Origin: Deltaproteobacteria bacterium
Lineage (GTDB): Bacteria > Myxococcota > Myxococcia > Myxococcales > SZAS-1
Reading direction: 5' to 3'
DNA length: 64,000 nucleotides
Assembly: GCA_018266075.1 (NCBI GenBank)
Contig: JAFEBB010000027.1
Location: 26,307 to 90,306 of the forward strand
Part shown: piece by piece, positions 44,666 to 52,285 of the stretch
Layout of the letters: every line of letters starts with the position of its first letter
How positions within the stretch are numbered: the stretch's first letter is position 1
Position numbers and translations under genes: made by a program
The notes under the pieces: model-generated
What the model was told of the DNA's origin: nothing
Seen by the model: the letters and a program-made list of their open reading frames with translations, nothing else
The model's database searches: none

Positions 44666-45078
44666 ATGGCTTCGTGGGTGACGATGGTCTTCGTCGTCGC
44701 GGGTTCGCGCCCGGCGAGCGCGGAGGATTCGAAGCGATTCGATCCCTGCGACCGGGTGCAGGCGGCGTGCATCTCGGCTGGCTTCACCGCAGGCCGCGAC
44801 CGTCTTGCCGCAGGGCGTATCTCCGAGCTTCTCGAGGTTGGCTTCGTTGAGGTCCGTGAGCTTCGAAGGCGTGTGCGACGGGGCCGGTCCCGCGGAGCGC
44901 ATGCAAGCAGGTCGAGGACGCCTGCCAGGCCGCTGGCTACTACCCGGGCGGAATGGGTGAGAAGAAGGGCATCCTCGTCGACTGTGAAGATCAAATTCTT
45001 CAGGGCAAGACAATCACGAATGTGAAGATTGATTCGAAGATCGTCACCCAGTGTCGCGCGGAGAGTGGTCGGAGGTAG
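44666..45078 (+). pseudogene. Secreted Cys-rich repeat protein gene with two frameshifts
   Basis: ATG 44666 encodes a good signal peptide (VTMVFVVAGSRPASAED) and then FDPCDRVQAACISAGFTAG. Sense then moves to the next frame (TVLPQGVSPSFSRLASLRSV, then SFEGVCDGAG) and again to the third frame (ACKQVEDACQAAGYYPGG ... GILVDCEDQILQGKTITNV ... VTQCRAESGRR) up to TAG 45076-45078. The total of 413 nt equals 137 codons plus 2, exactly as two single-base insertions predict. The two halves resemble each other (CxxVQxACxxAGF and CKQVEDACQAAGY), so the intact protein was a tandem repeat. Confidence 0.6.
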
Positions 45079-45086
45079 TGCCTCGA

Positions 45087-46100
45087 TCAGGCAATCTGCA
45101 TCACCACGCGGCCATCAATCTTCCCGGCCTGCATCCGGTCGAAGATGTCGTTGGCCGCGTCGAGCGGCTCGACGGTGTAGTTGCATTTCACGAGTCCGCG
45201 CGCAGCCAGGTCCAGCGTCTCCTGGAGATCCTTTCGGGTCCCGACGATGGAGCCGATCACGCTGATGCCCTTGAGCACCAGGTCAAACACCGACACCGGC
45301 ATCTCCTCCGGCGGGAGCCCGACGATCACCAGTTTCCCGCCTGGCTTCAGCGCGTCGAACGATGAGCGAAACGAAGCGGTCGACACCGCGGTCGCGATGA
45401 CCACGTCTGCGCCGCCGAGCTTCTGAACGGCCTTGCCGACGTCCTGCGACCTGGCGTTGATGGTCTCGTCTGCGCCGAGCTGTCTTGCGAGCGCCAGCGC
45501 GTGTTCCTCGACGTCGACGGCGATCGTTCGCGCGCCCTCGACCTTGGCGTACTGCAAGGCCATGTGGCCGAGCCCGCCCACGCCCGAGATGAGGACTGTC
45601 TTGTCGGGCGAAGCGCCGCCGAGCTTCACGGCCTTGTACGTCGTCACGCCGGCGCAGAAGTGCGGGCTGATCTCCGCGAGGTCGAGGCCGTCGGGGATCT
45701 TTCCGACGTACCGACCGTCGGCGACCACCTTCTCGGCGTAGCTGCCGTCGACGGTGTAGCCGGTCATCTGCTGGTTCGGACATAGCGTCTCCCAGCCCGA
45801 GAGGCAGGCCGAGCACAACCCACACGCTGTGTGAAGCCAGGGCACTCCCACCCGGTCGCCCTCTTTGAGGTGCGTCACCAGCTTGCCCACCTTTTCGATC
45901 ACGCCCACGCCCTCGTGCCCCGGGATGAGCGGCAGCTTCGGCTTCACCGGCCAATCTCCGTGGGCCGCATGCAAGTCGGTATGACAGACGCCGCAAGCGT
46001 GAACCTTGACGATGACGTCATTCGGACCGCGAAGCTGCGGCTCGGGGAGGTCGCGCGGAACCAGCGGCGCGCGCAGCTTCTCGACGACCATGGCCTTCAT
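45087..46100 (-). CDS. adhP: Zinc-dependent alcohol dehydrogenase (AdhP-like)
   Basis: The 337-residue enzyme starts at ATG 46100, behind GGAGGCACCC. It is a medium-chain dehydrogenase: catalytic zinc ligands Cys39 (GVCHTDLH), His62-Glu63 (PGHEGVG) and the Cys of SPHFCAGVTTYKA, and structural zinc Cys93, 96, 99 and 107. The NAD motif is GVGGLGHMALQYAK. The acidic residue at the end of strand 2 (AVDVEEHALA) favours NAD. The GxxGHE and TACGLC motifs match ethanol/propanol-preferring ADH. It ends an eight-gene cluster, 33 nt after a small membrane gene, and probably handles an alcohol or aldehyde in that pathway. Confidence 0.88.
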   Translation of the reverse strand: MKAMVVEKLRAPLVPRDLPEPQLRGPNDVIVKVHACGVCHTDLHAAHGDWPVKPKLPLIPGHEGVGVIEKVGKLVTHLKEGDRVGVPWLHTACGLCSACLSGWETLCPNQQMTGYTVDGSYAEKVVADGRYVGKIPDGLDLAEISPHFCAGVTTYKAVKLGGASPDKTVLISGVGGLGHMALQYAKVEGARTIAVDVEEHALALARQLGADETINARSQDVGKAVQKLGGADVVIATAVSTASFRSSFDALKPGGKLVIVGLPPEEMPVSVFDLVLKGISVIGSIVGTRKDLQETLDLAARGLVKCNYTVEPLDAANDIFDRMQAGKIDGRVVMQIA

Positions 46101-46133
46101 GGGTGCCTCCATTGTTGGATGTCTGCTCGCTGG

Positions 46134-46229
46134 CTAGCCGTGCGCTCGCAAGTAGGCGAAGAGGGCGGACATCAGCACGACCACGGCGCCCGTGAAGAGC
46201 ACCAGTCGATCCGCGACCAGACGGCGCAT
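46134..46229 (-). CDS. 31-residue single-pass membrane protein
   Basis: ATG 46229 is preceded at ideal spacing by AGGAGG (spanning the stop of the upstream gene), and the frame ends TAG 46134-46136. The product has a basic head (MRRLVADR) and one hydrophobic helix (LVLFTGAVVVLMSALFAYL), ending RAHG. It sits between a membrane flavocytochrome and an alcohol dehydrogenase, 9 nt after the former, and is probably a small subunit or assembly factor of that enzyme. The length and position resemble known small subunits of respiratory complexes (CydX and the like), but there is no direct homology. Confidence 0.7.
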   Translation of the reverse strand: MRRLVADRLVLFTGAVVVLMSALFAYLRAHG

Positions 46230-46238
46230 GGCGGCCTC

Positions 46239-47627
46239 CTAGACGAAGCTGTAGCGCTCCGAGTGGTACTTATGAATCGGCACTCCCATCTGTCCGAGCG
46301 CCTTCTCGACGGCATCCATCATCAAGTCGGGTCCGCAGATGAAGTAGTCGTGCTCTACATAGGGACGCGGCAGGTGGCGCCGAAGCAGGTCGGCGTCGAC
46401 GTAGCCCTTCTCGCCCGTCCAGCCCTCGGGCGGCTGGGAGAGCACATGCACCACGGTCAGCGCGAGCCTCGACTTCAGGCTCTCGAGCTCTTCGCGAAAC
46501 GTCACCGACTCCCAATCGCGGCTTCCGTAGAGCAGGACGATGGGACGCTTGTCCCCGCGATCGGCGAGGGTCCGGAGCATGCTCATCATCGGCGTGATGC
46601 CCACGCCGCCCGCGATGAGCACGTGGACGTCAGATGGGTCGCCCATCGTGAACGCGCCGTACGGGCCATCGAGGAACACGCGTCTGCCTTCGGGCACGCG
46701 ATCGATGTCATTCGTGAAGTCGCCGAGCTTGCGAATGGTGAGCTCGACAGAACCGTCGGTCGCTGCGGCGCTCGAGGAGATGCTGAACGGGTGCGCGCTG
46801 ATCTTGAACGGCGAGCCATAGACCGTGAGCCAAGCGAATTGGCCCGGGCTGAATTGCATGCCCGGATGTCCCTCCGGCTGCATCACCAGGGTGAAGCTGT
46901 CGCCGCGCTCGGCGCGAACCTCGCGGACGCGATAGGGCCTGCGAAGAATGAACCACGGCTTGATGAGCCGCACGTACACCAACAACGCAATCCAGAAGAG
47001 CGTCAAGCCAATCCACAATCCACGCTTCCAGGGATCCTGGAGGTAGAAGCTCCAGCCGATCATGTGCAGCACGCCCGCACCGACGGCCAGAAGGGCGAGC
47101 ACCACATGCGTGACGTGCCAGGCCTCGTAGCTGAGCTTCAACTTCGCGCGCCAGATGGCCATCACCACGAGCGCGATGAGTGAATACGTCGAGAGCGCAG
47201 CGAAGCGGGCGCGCCACGGGGCGGTGAACGAGTTGAGCAGCGCGATCAGCTCCGGGCGAACAATGAACAAGATGATGGGATGCGCCACGACCAAGGCCAC
47301 GGCGACGAGCGAGATCTGTCGATGGAAGTGGTAGATGACGTCTTCGCCCCAGGGCTCGGTGACAAAGCGAAACCGCGCGGTCAGACCGAACTGCAGGCCC
47401 ATCATCGCCAGGCCCGCGTAGCCGAACGCCACGGAGAGCTCGGTCCCGAAGCCGCGGTGCGGCGGCCACGCGCCCAGAAGGAGCGCGAACAGCGGCGCCA
47501 GAATGAAGAACAGGTAAATGACAATCCACAGTGTCCCGCGGAGGCCGTAGGTGGCCTTGAACCAGCGGCGCGCCTCGCCACGCTGAAGGCGAGGTGCGGT
47601 CCAGGTCTCTCGCGTGAGCGTCGCCAT
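46239..47627 (-). CDS. Ferric reductase-like bis-haem flavocytochrome (FRD/FNR type)
   Basis: From ATG 47627 the protein has 462 residues. The N-terminal half has six to seven membrane helices with two His pairs, each spaced 14: FHRQ to VAHP and VTHVV to VLHM, as for two b haems stacked across the membrane. The C-terminal half is FNR-like: FAD site ISAHPFSISSS, NAD(P)H site VLIAGGVGITPMMSML, and YFICGPDLMMDAVEKAL. By family, it moves electrons from cytoplasmic NAD(P)H through FAD and haems to an acceptor at the outer face (ferric iron, oxygen or quinone). It starts 2 nt after the GH15 stop and is followed by a tiny membrane gene. Confidence 0.87.
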   Translation of the reverse strand: MATLTRETWTAPRLQRGEARRWFKATYGLRGTLWIVIYLFFILAPLFALLLGAWPPHRGFGTELSVAFGYAGLAMMGLQFGLTARFRFVTEPWGEDVIYHFHRQISLVAVALVVAHPIILFIVRPELIALLNSFTAPWRARFAALSTYSLIALVVMAIWRAKLKLSYEAWHVTHVVLALLAVGAGVLHMIGWSFYLQDPWKRGLWIGLTLFWIALLVYVRLIKPWFILRRPYRVREVRAERGDSFTLVMQPEGHPGMQFSPGQFAWLTVYGSPFKISAHPFSISSSAAATDGSVELTIRKLGDFTNDIDRVPEGRRVFLDGPYGAFTMGDPSDVHVLIAGGVGITPMMSMLRTLADRGDKRPIVLLYGSRDWESVTFREELESLKSRLALTVVHVLSQPPEGWTGEKGYVDADLLRRHLPRPYVEHDYFICGPDLMMDAVEKALGQMGVPIHKYHSERYSFV

Positions 47628-47629
47628 TC

Positions 47630-49471
47630 TCAGTGCACCAGCTCGGCGCCCGACGGAACCTCGAGCTCCTGACCCTTGCGCTGCGCCTCGAGCAAGAACG
47701 CGGTGAAGATGAGGCCCACGTGTGAGTACGCCTGCGGGTAGTTCCCGAGCTGCCGGCCGAACCGCGGGTGGTACTCCTCGGCCAGCAGACCGAGCTGGCT
47801 GCGAATGGAGAGCAGCTTCTCGAAGAGGCCCTGCGCTTTCCTCGTCTTGCCTTGCATGATGAGGTTGTCGGCGAGCCAGTAGGTGCAGATGAGGAAGGTC
47901 GCCTCGTCGCCGGGCAGGCCGTCCACGCCGGTCTCCGTGGCGTAGCGCAGCACGTAGCCATCGACGGTGAGGTCCTTCTCGATGGCCGCCACGGTCGACA
48001 CCATCCGCGGGTCGTTGGCGGGCAGCAGGCCCATCATGGAGATGAGGAGCACGCTCGCGTCGAGCGCGTCGGAGCCGTACGACTGCGTGAACGCGCCGAG
48101 GCGTGCGTTGTAGGCGCGCGCGAGGATGTCGCGGCGGATCTCTTCGCGCGTGGCGCGCCAGCGGTTCAGCCGCTTGAGCAACCGCTCCGGCGCGTCGTGG
48201 CCGAACTGCTCGCCGAACTTCACGCCGCGGTCCATCGCCACCCAGGCCATGAGCTTGGAGTGCGTGAAGTGGAGATGGGTGTCGCTGCGAATCTCCCAGA
48301 TGCCCTCGTCGGTGCGCTGCCAGTTCTTCTCCACGAAGTCGACGATCTCCACGAGGAGATTCCAAAGTATCGGAATGCCTTGCCCGATGCCGTGCGTCCG
48401 CGCTTCATAGAGGCTGTTGAGGACCTCGCCGTAGATGTCGAGCTGGAACTGGTCGTATGCCGCATTGCCGATGCGCACGGGCGCGGAGCCTTCGTAGCCG
48501 GGGAGCCAGGGGAGGGTGGTCTCGGTGAGGCGGTGGCGGCCGGCGATGCCGTACATGATCTGGGCCTGCGAGGGGGCTCCCGCGATGGCGCGCAGGAGCC
48601 AGTCGCGCCAGGCGTGCGCCTCTTCGTGGTAGCCGCCGAGCATCAGCGCGTCGAGCGTGAACGTGGCGTCGCGCAGCCAGCAGAACCGATAGTCCCAATT
48701 GCGGACGCCGCCGAGCTCTTCGGGCACCGAAGTGGTGGCCGCAGCGAGGATGCCGCCGGTCGGCTGATAAGTAAGAGCTTTGAGCGTGATGAACGAGCGG
48801 ATCACGGCGTCGCGATAGGGGCCCTCGTAGCGGCAGTGTCCGGCCCACGTTTGCCAGTGTTGAACCGTGCGGGCCAGCTCGCGCTCGGCGTCGACGGGGA
48901 TGTGCTGGCGGAGCTCGTGCGATGGGTAGTACGCAAGCGTGAAGGGCAGCCGCTGGCCGGGGCGAACGGTGAAGTGCGCTTCGAGGCGAGCCTCGTCCCA
49001 ATCGGGCACGAGCTCCACGGGGCTCGAGAAGGCGAGCGCGTCTGGGCCTGCCGTGAGCGTGGCCTGGTGGTCATGCAGCTGAATCCAGGGATTGAGCTTG
49101 CCGTAGGCGAAGCGGACCTTGAGATCGAGGTGCATCGCCACTTCGCCTTCCACGCCTTCCACGATGCGGACCACATCGTGATGCGAATCGCCGGGAGGCA
49201 TGAAGTCCACGAGGCGAACCTTGCCGCCCGTGCAGGTCATCTCCGTCTCGAGCACGAGCGTCTCGGGGAGATAGCGCTGGCGGATGGAGAGCACCTCCTC
49301 CGCGGGGCGCAGCTTCCAATAGCCGTGGGCGTCGGTTCCGAGCAGCCTGGCGAAGCAGGCGTCGGAGTCCACGCGTGGGAGGCACATCCAGTCGAGCGAG
49401 CCGTCCCGGGAGATGAGCGCCAGGGTCGTGGAGTCGCCGATGAGTCCGTAGTCTTCGAGCAAGGTCGCCAT
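47630..49471 (-). CDS. Glycoside hydrolase family 15 (glucoamylase/trehalase type)
   Basis: From ATG 49471 the protein has 613 residues; no signal peptide, so it is cytoplasmic. It has the N-terminal beta domain (LEDYGLIGDSTTLALISRDG, LDWMCLPRVDS) and the alpha/alpha barrel of GH15. RNWDYRFCWLRDATFTLDALML is the substrate-binding motif, GIWEIRS carries the general-acid Glu, and LLAEEYHP the general-base Glu. Bacterial GH15 of this length act on maltodextrins, isomaltose or trehalose to release glucose with inversion. Its place beside a glucose dehydrogenase and a sugar-acid dehydratase suggests it feeds them. It starts 43 nt after the cyclase gene. Confidence 0.88.
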   Translation of the reverse strand: MATLLEDYGLIGDSTTLALISRDGSLDWMCLPRVDSDACFARLLGTDAHGYWKLRPAEEVLSIRQRYLPETLVLETEMTCTGGKVRLVDFMPPGDSHHDVVRIVEGVEGEVAMHLDLKVRFAYGKLNPWIQLHDHQATLTAGPDALAFSSPVELVPDWDEARLEAHFTVRPGQRLPFTLAYYPSHELRQHIPVDAERELARTVQHWQTWAGHCRYEGPYRDAVIRSFITLKALTYQPTGGILAAATTSVPEELGGVRNWDYRFCWLRDATFTLDALMLGGYHEEAHAWRDWLLRAIAGAPSQAQIMYGIAGRHRLTETTLPWLPGYEGSAPVRIGNAAYDQFQLDIYGEVLNSLYEARTHGIGQGIPILWNLLVEIVDFVEKNWQRTDEGIWEIRSDTHLHFTHSKLMAWVAMDRGVKFGEQFGHDAPERLLKRLNRWRATREEIRRDILARAYNARLGAFTQSYGSDALDASVLLISMMGLLPANDPRMVSTVAAIEKDLTVDGYVLRYATETGVDGLPGDEATFLICTYWLADNLIMQGKTRKAQGLFEKLLSIRSQLGLLAEEYHPRFGRQLGNYPQAYSHVGLIFTAFLLEAQRKGQELEVPSGAELVH

Positions 49472-49514
49472 TTGCGTTGAAGCTGGGGACAATCGCTTGC
49501 GCGTGCCAGTCCAC

Positions 49515-50156
49515 TCAAACGGGGCGCAGCAACGCCCGCGCAGGAGCACCGTCGGCGCCTGCGAGGCGAAGGGGCAAGCAGAGCAACTCGTAAACACCAG
49601 GTGCGACGGCGTGAAGGTCGAGGCCTTCGATGATGCCGATGCCTGCCTCGAGCAGCGCGCGGTGCGTGGGGACGCCCTCCTTCATTCCGGCGATGGAGAG
49701 GTAATCAATACCGACCGTGCGAACGCCGCAGCCCACGAGGTACTTCGCGCCTTCGAGCGACAGGAAGACGAAGTCTTCGAGGAAGGGCTGGCTTGGCCAG
49801 CTGCGCTCGGAGTTGCGCGTGCGAAAGAGCAGCCGCTCGCCCGCACGGGGCTCGAGCGGACGCAGCTCGGCCACGCCGATGGAGCTTGGATTGTGAATGT
49901 CCAGCACGCGCGCGCGACCGATCAGGTTCTCGAGGGGCACCTCGTCGATCCCTGCGGCGCCTTGTATGAAATGCAAAGGCGCGTCGACGTGGGTGCCGCT
50001 GTGCACGCCGAGCGAGAGCCTGGAGACGGTGGCCTCGTCGCCGGCCGCCAGGTCCATCGTTCGTTCGAGCTGGATGCTCGGGTTGTCGGGCCAGCGGACC
50101 ATGCCGTCGCGTATGGGCACGGAGACATCCAGCCAGCCTCGAGTCTGCGCAGTCAT
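49515..50156 (-). CDS. Cyclase-family metal-dependent hydrolase (kynurenine formamidase-like)
   Basis: A 213-residue protein with the metal-binding motif HSGTHVDAPLHF (His52, His56, Asp58) typical of the cyclase family. It starts WLDVSVPIRDGMVRWPDNP and later has GVRTVGIDYLSIA. Members hydrolyse N-formylkynurenine, isatin or lactone/amide bonds. In this sugar cluster it may open an aldonolactone, replacing a gluconolactonase; that is inference. Its start overlaps the upstream dehydrogenase stop by 4 nt (ATGA). Confidence 0.82.
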   Translation of the reverse strand: MTAQTRGWLDVSVPIRDGMVRWPDNPSIQLERTMDLAAGDEATVSRLSLGVHSGTHVDAPLHFIQGAAGIDEVPLENLIGRARVLDIHNPSSIGVAELRPLEPRAGERLLFRTRNSERSWPSQPFLEDFVFLSLEGAKYLVGCGVRTVGIDYLSIAGMKEGVPTHRALLEAGIGIIEGLDLHAVAPGVYELLCLPLRLAGADGAPARALLRPV

Positions 50157-51250
50157 GACGGGCTCGGATCTGCGAGGTGCACCACCTGCTTGATGCCTTC
50201 GCGCTTGGAGATGATGCGCTGCGCGCCGTCGATGTTGGAGCGCTCGGTGATGATCGCGCGCACGGCGTCCGGGAAGAGGAGCATGCCTTGCTCGAGGAAG
50301 TGGAACGCGGTTGCGAAGTCGCGGCGGCTCGCGTTCACGGTGCCCATCACCACCTGGTTTTGGAGCACGAGCTGACGCATCAGCCGATCGGTGTGGATCG
50401 ACTTGGGCTCGCCGAGCGCGGGCACGGCGGTGAAGACGAAGATGCCATTTGGTCCGAGCGCAGAGAGCGCCGAGAACGCCACGCTCGAGACGCCGACCGC
50501 TTCGTAGATCACGTCGAGCGGCCCGAGCTCCTTGGAGAGCTGCTCCAGCGGCACGTCCTGTCCGGAGACGTAGGTTGCGCCCATGTCTCTCGTGAGCTTC
50601 GCTCTCGGTGACGCCGACGGCTCGAGCGAGTACACGAACGTCTCGTAGTCATTAATCACCATGCCCATCGCGCCGAGCAGGCCCACGGGGCCTGCGCCGA
50701 GAGCGAGCGCACGCAGGCGTGGACGATCCCACGGGAGCCGGGCCTGGATGCCTTCGCCTTGCTTCCACGCCTTCGCGGCCACGGTCAGCGGCTCGGTCAG
50801 CACGGCGACATCGGTGAGTTGCTTCGGGACGACGATGAGGTTGTCCTCCTCTTCGACGACGAAGCTCTGGAGAAAGCCGTCCTGGCCCTTGATGCCGCGT
50901 TCGGTGAAGTCGCCGGTCACGCAGAAGTCCTGGCGGCCGGCGCGGCACGGTCGACACCACGGATGCGGACACGGCCTGCGCACGGTGGGGACGACCAGCA
51001 TTCCCTTCTTCACGAGCGTCACGTCCGGACCGGTGTCGAGTACCTCCGCCACGCACTCGTGACCGAGCACCAGGTGGTCGCCGCCCTGCGGAGGAACCGC
51101 GTGGCCCGAAAACGCAATCTCCCGATCGGTGCCGCAGATGCCTACTTCGAGGACCTTGAGCATCACCTCGTGGCCCTCGATCGTGCGGGGCGGCTGCCGT
51201 TCGAGGATCCGCACCTCTCGCTTCTCTGGAAATGCTGCGACCGCACGCAC
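50153..51250 (-). CDS. Glucose 1-dehydrogenase-type zinc MDR enzyme
   Basis: The 365-residue protein is an MDR dehydrogenase of the glucose dehydrogenase type known from archaea. It has Cys39 in GICGTDREIAF, His64-Glu65 in LGHECVA, and structural zinc Cys93, 98, 101 and 109 (RRPCPHPWCRPCRAGRQDFC). The ERGIKGQDGF motif follows. The cofactor motif is ALGAGPVGLLGAMGM. By family, it oxidises aldoses (glucose, galactose, arabinose) to the lactone with NAD(P). It lies between a 2-hydroxyacid dehydrogenase and the cyclase-like gene, supporting an aldose-to-aldonate step. The exact sugar is not determined. Confidence 0.85.
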   Translation of the reverse strand: MRAVAAFPEKREVRILERQPPRTIEGHEVMLKVLEVGICGTDREIAFSGHAVPPQGGDHLVLGHECVAEVLDTGPDVTLVKKGMLVVPTVRRPCPHPWCRPCRAGRQDFCVTGDFTERGIKGQDGFLQSFVVEEEDNLIVVPKQLTDVAVLTEPLTVAAKAWKQGEGIQARLPWDRPRLRALALGAGPVGLLGAMGMVINDYETFVYSLEPSASPRAKLTRDMGATYVSGQDVPLEQLSKELGPLDVIYEAVGVSSVAFSALSALGPNGIFVFTAVPALGEPKSIHTDRLMRQLVLQNQVVMGTVNASRRDFATAFHFLEQGMLLFPDAVRAIITERSNIDGAQRIISKREGIKQVVHLADPSPS

Positions 51251-51268
51251 GATGCACCTCCTGCGACT

Positions 51269-52273
51269 TCACTGCAGGTGAATCCCGAACATCCCCACGT
51301 CGTTGACGGGCGAGAGCGGCGGCTGACCGCTCAGCACACGCACCGCCTCTTCGGCGGCGATGCGCCGCACCAGGCCAATCGACTCTTCCGAGTAGTAGGC
51401 CGCGTGCGGCGTGATGATGCAGTTGGGGAGCCGGAAGAGTGGATTCGTCGCGCGCCACTCGCGCACCTTGGCCGGCTCCTCTTCGATGTCGTCGAGCGCC
51501 GCGCCGGCAATCCAGCCCTCGGACAGCGCGTGGTACAGCGCCACGTCGTCGACGATCGGTCCGCGCGCGGTGTTCACCAGAATCGCGCTCGGCTTCATTC
51601 GCCGGAGCGTGTCGCGGTTGAAGAGGTGGTGCGTCTCGGGCGTCAGCGGCGACTGGATGAGCAGATAGTCCGAGCCGGTGAGCAGCTCGTCGAACGACAC
51701 GGGCTTCACGCCCGCCCGGTAGAGCGCTTCGGGGTCGATGAACGGGTCGTGCGCCCAGAGCTCCACGCCGAATGCCCGGGCGCGTGCGGAGATGAGCTGT
51801 GCGATCGATCCAAAGGAGAGGATGCCCAGCACCCGTCCGCGGATGCGATGAATGGGCGCGCCGGTCTGCCAGGCCCACTCGCCGCGTTGGGTGGCGCGGT
51901 CGTACTCGACGATCTTCCGAGCAGCCGCGAGCCAGAGCGTGACCGCGTGGTCGGCGACCTCTTCGGCGCACCACGAGTTGGGCGCGTTGGTGACCTGGAT
52001 GCCGCGTCGGGTGGCCGCTTCGACGTCGACGATGTCCACGCCGGTGCCGTAGCGGGCGATCACCTTGCAGCGCGTGAACGCGTCGATGGCCTTGGCGCCA
52101 ACGCGCGCGTACTGACAGAGCACGCCGTCCGCGTCGCGGCCGACCTCGATGACTTCTTCTTCGCTCTTGCACTGCGCGGCCACGCAGTCGAATCCCGCGC
52201 TCTCGATGATGGCGCGCTCGATGTCGACATTGCCGAAGTCGTAGTCCGCGATGAGAACCGTCGTCTTGGCCAT
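51269..52273 (-). CDS. D-2-hydroxyacid dehydrogenase (CtBP/phosphoglycerate dehydrogenase-like)
   Basis: The 334-residue NAD enzyme has the D-isomer-specific pattern: KVIARYGTGVDIVDVEAA, dinucleotide region GRVLGILSFGSIAQLISARA, the catalytic Arg in LVNTARGPIVDD, Glu in LDDIEEEP and the His in TPHAAYYSEES. The nucleotide motif reads GILSFGSIAQ, so the third Gly of GxGxxG is replaced. It reduces or oxidises a 2-keto/2-hydroxy acid, which would fit glyoxylate, glycolate or a keto-deoxy acid breakdown product in this cluster. It lies 12 nt after the dehydratase and 18 nt before the glucose dehydrogenase-like gene. Confidence 0.88.
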   Translation of the reverse strand: MAKTTVLIADYDFGNVDIERAIIESAGFDCVAAQCKSEEEVIEVGRDADGVLCQYARVGAKAIDAFTRCKVIARYGTGVDIVDVEAATRRGIQVTNAPNSWCAEEVADHAVTLWLAAARKIVEYDRATQRGEWAWQTGAPIHRIRGRVLGILSFGSIAQLISARARAFGVELWAHDPFIDPEALYRAGVKPVSFDELLTGSDYLLIQSPLTPETHHLFNRDTLRRMKPSAILVNTARGPIVDDVALYHALSEGWIAGAALDDIEEEPAKVREWRATNPLFRLPNCIITPHAAYYSEESIGLVRRIAAEEAVRVLSGQPPLSPVNDVGMFGIHLQ

Positions 52274-52285
52274 CGGTCACTCCGA

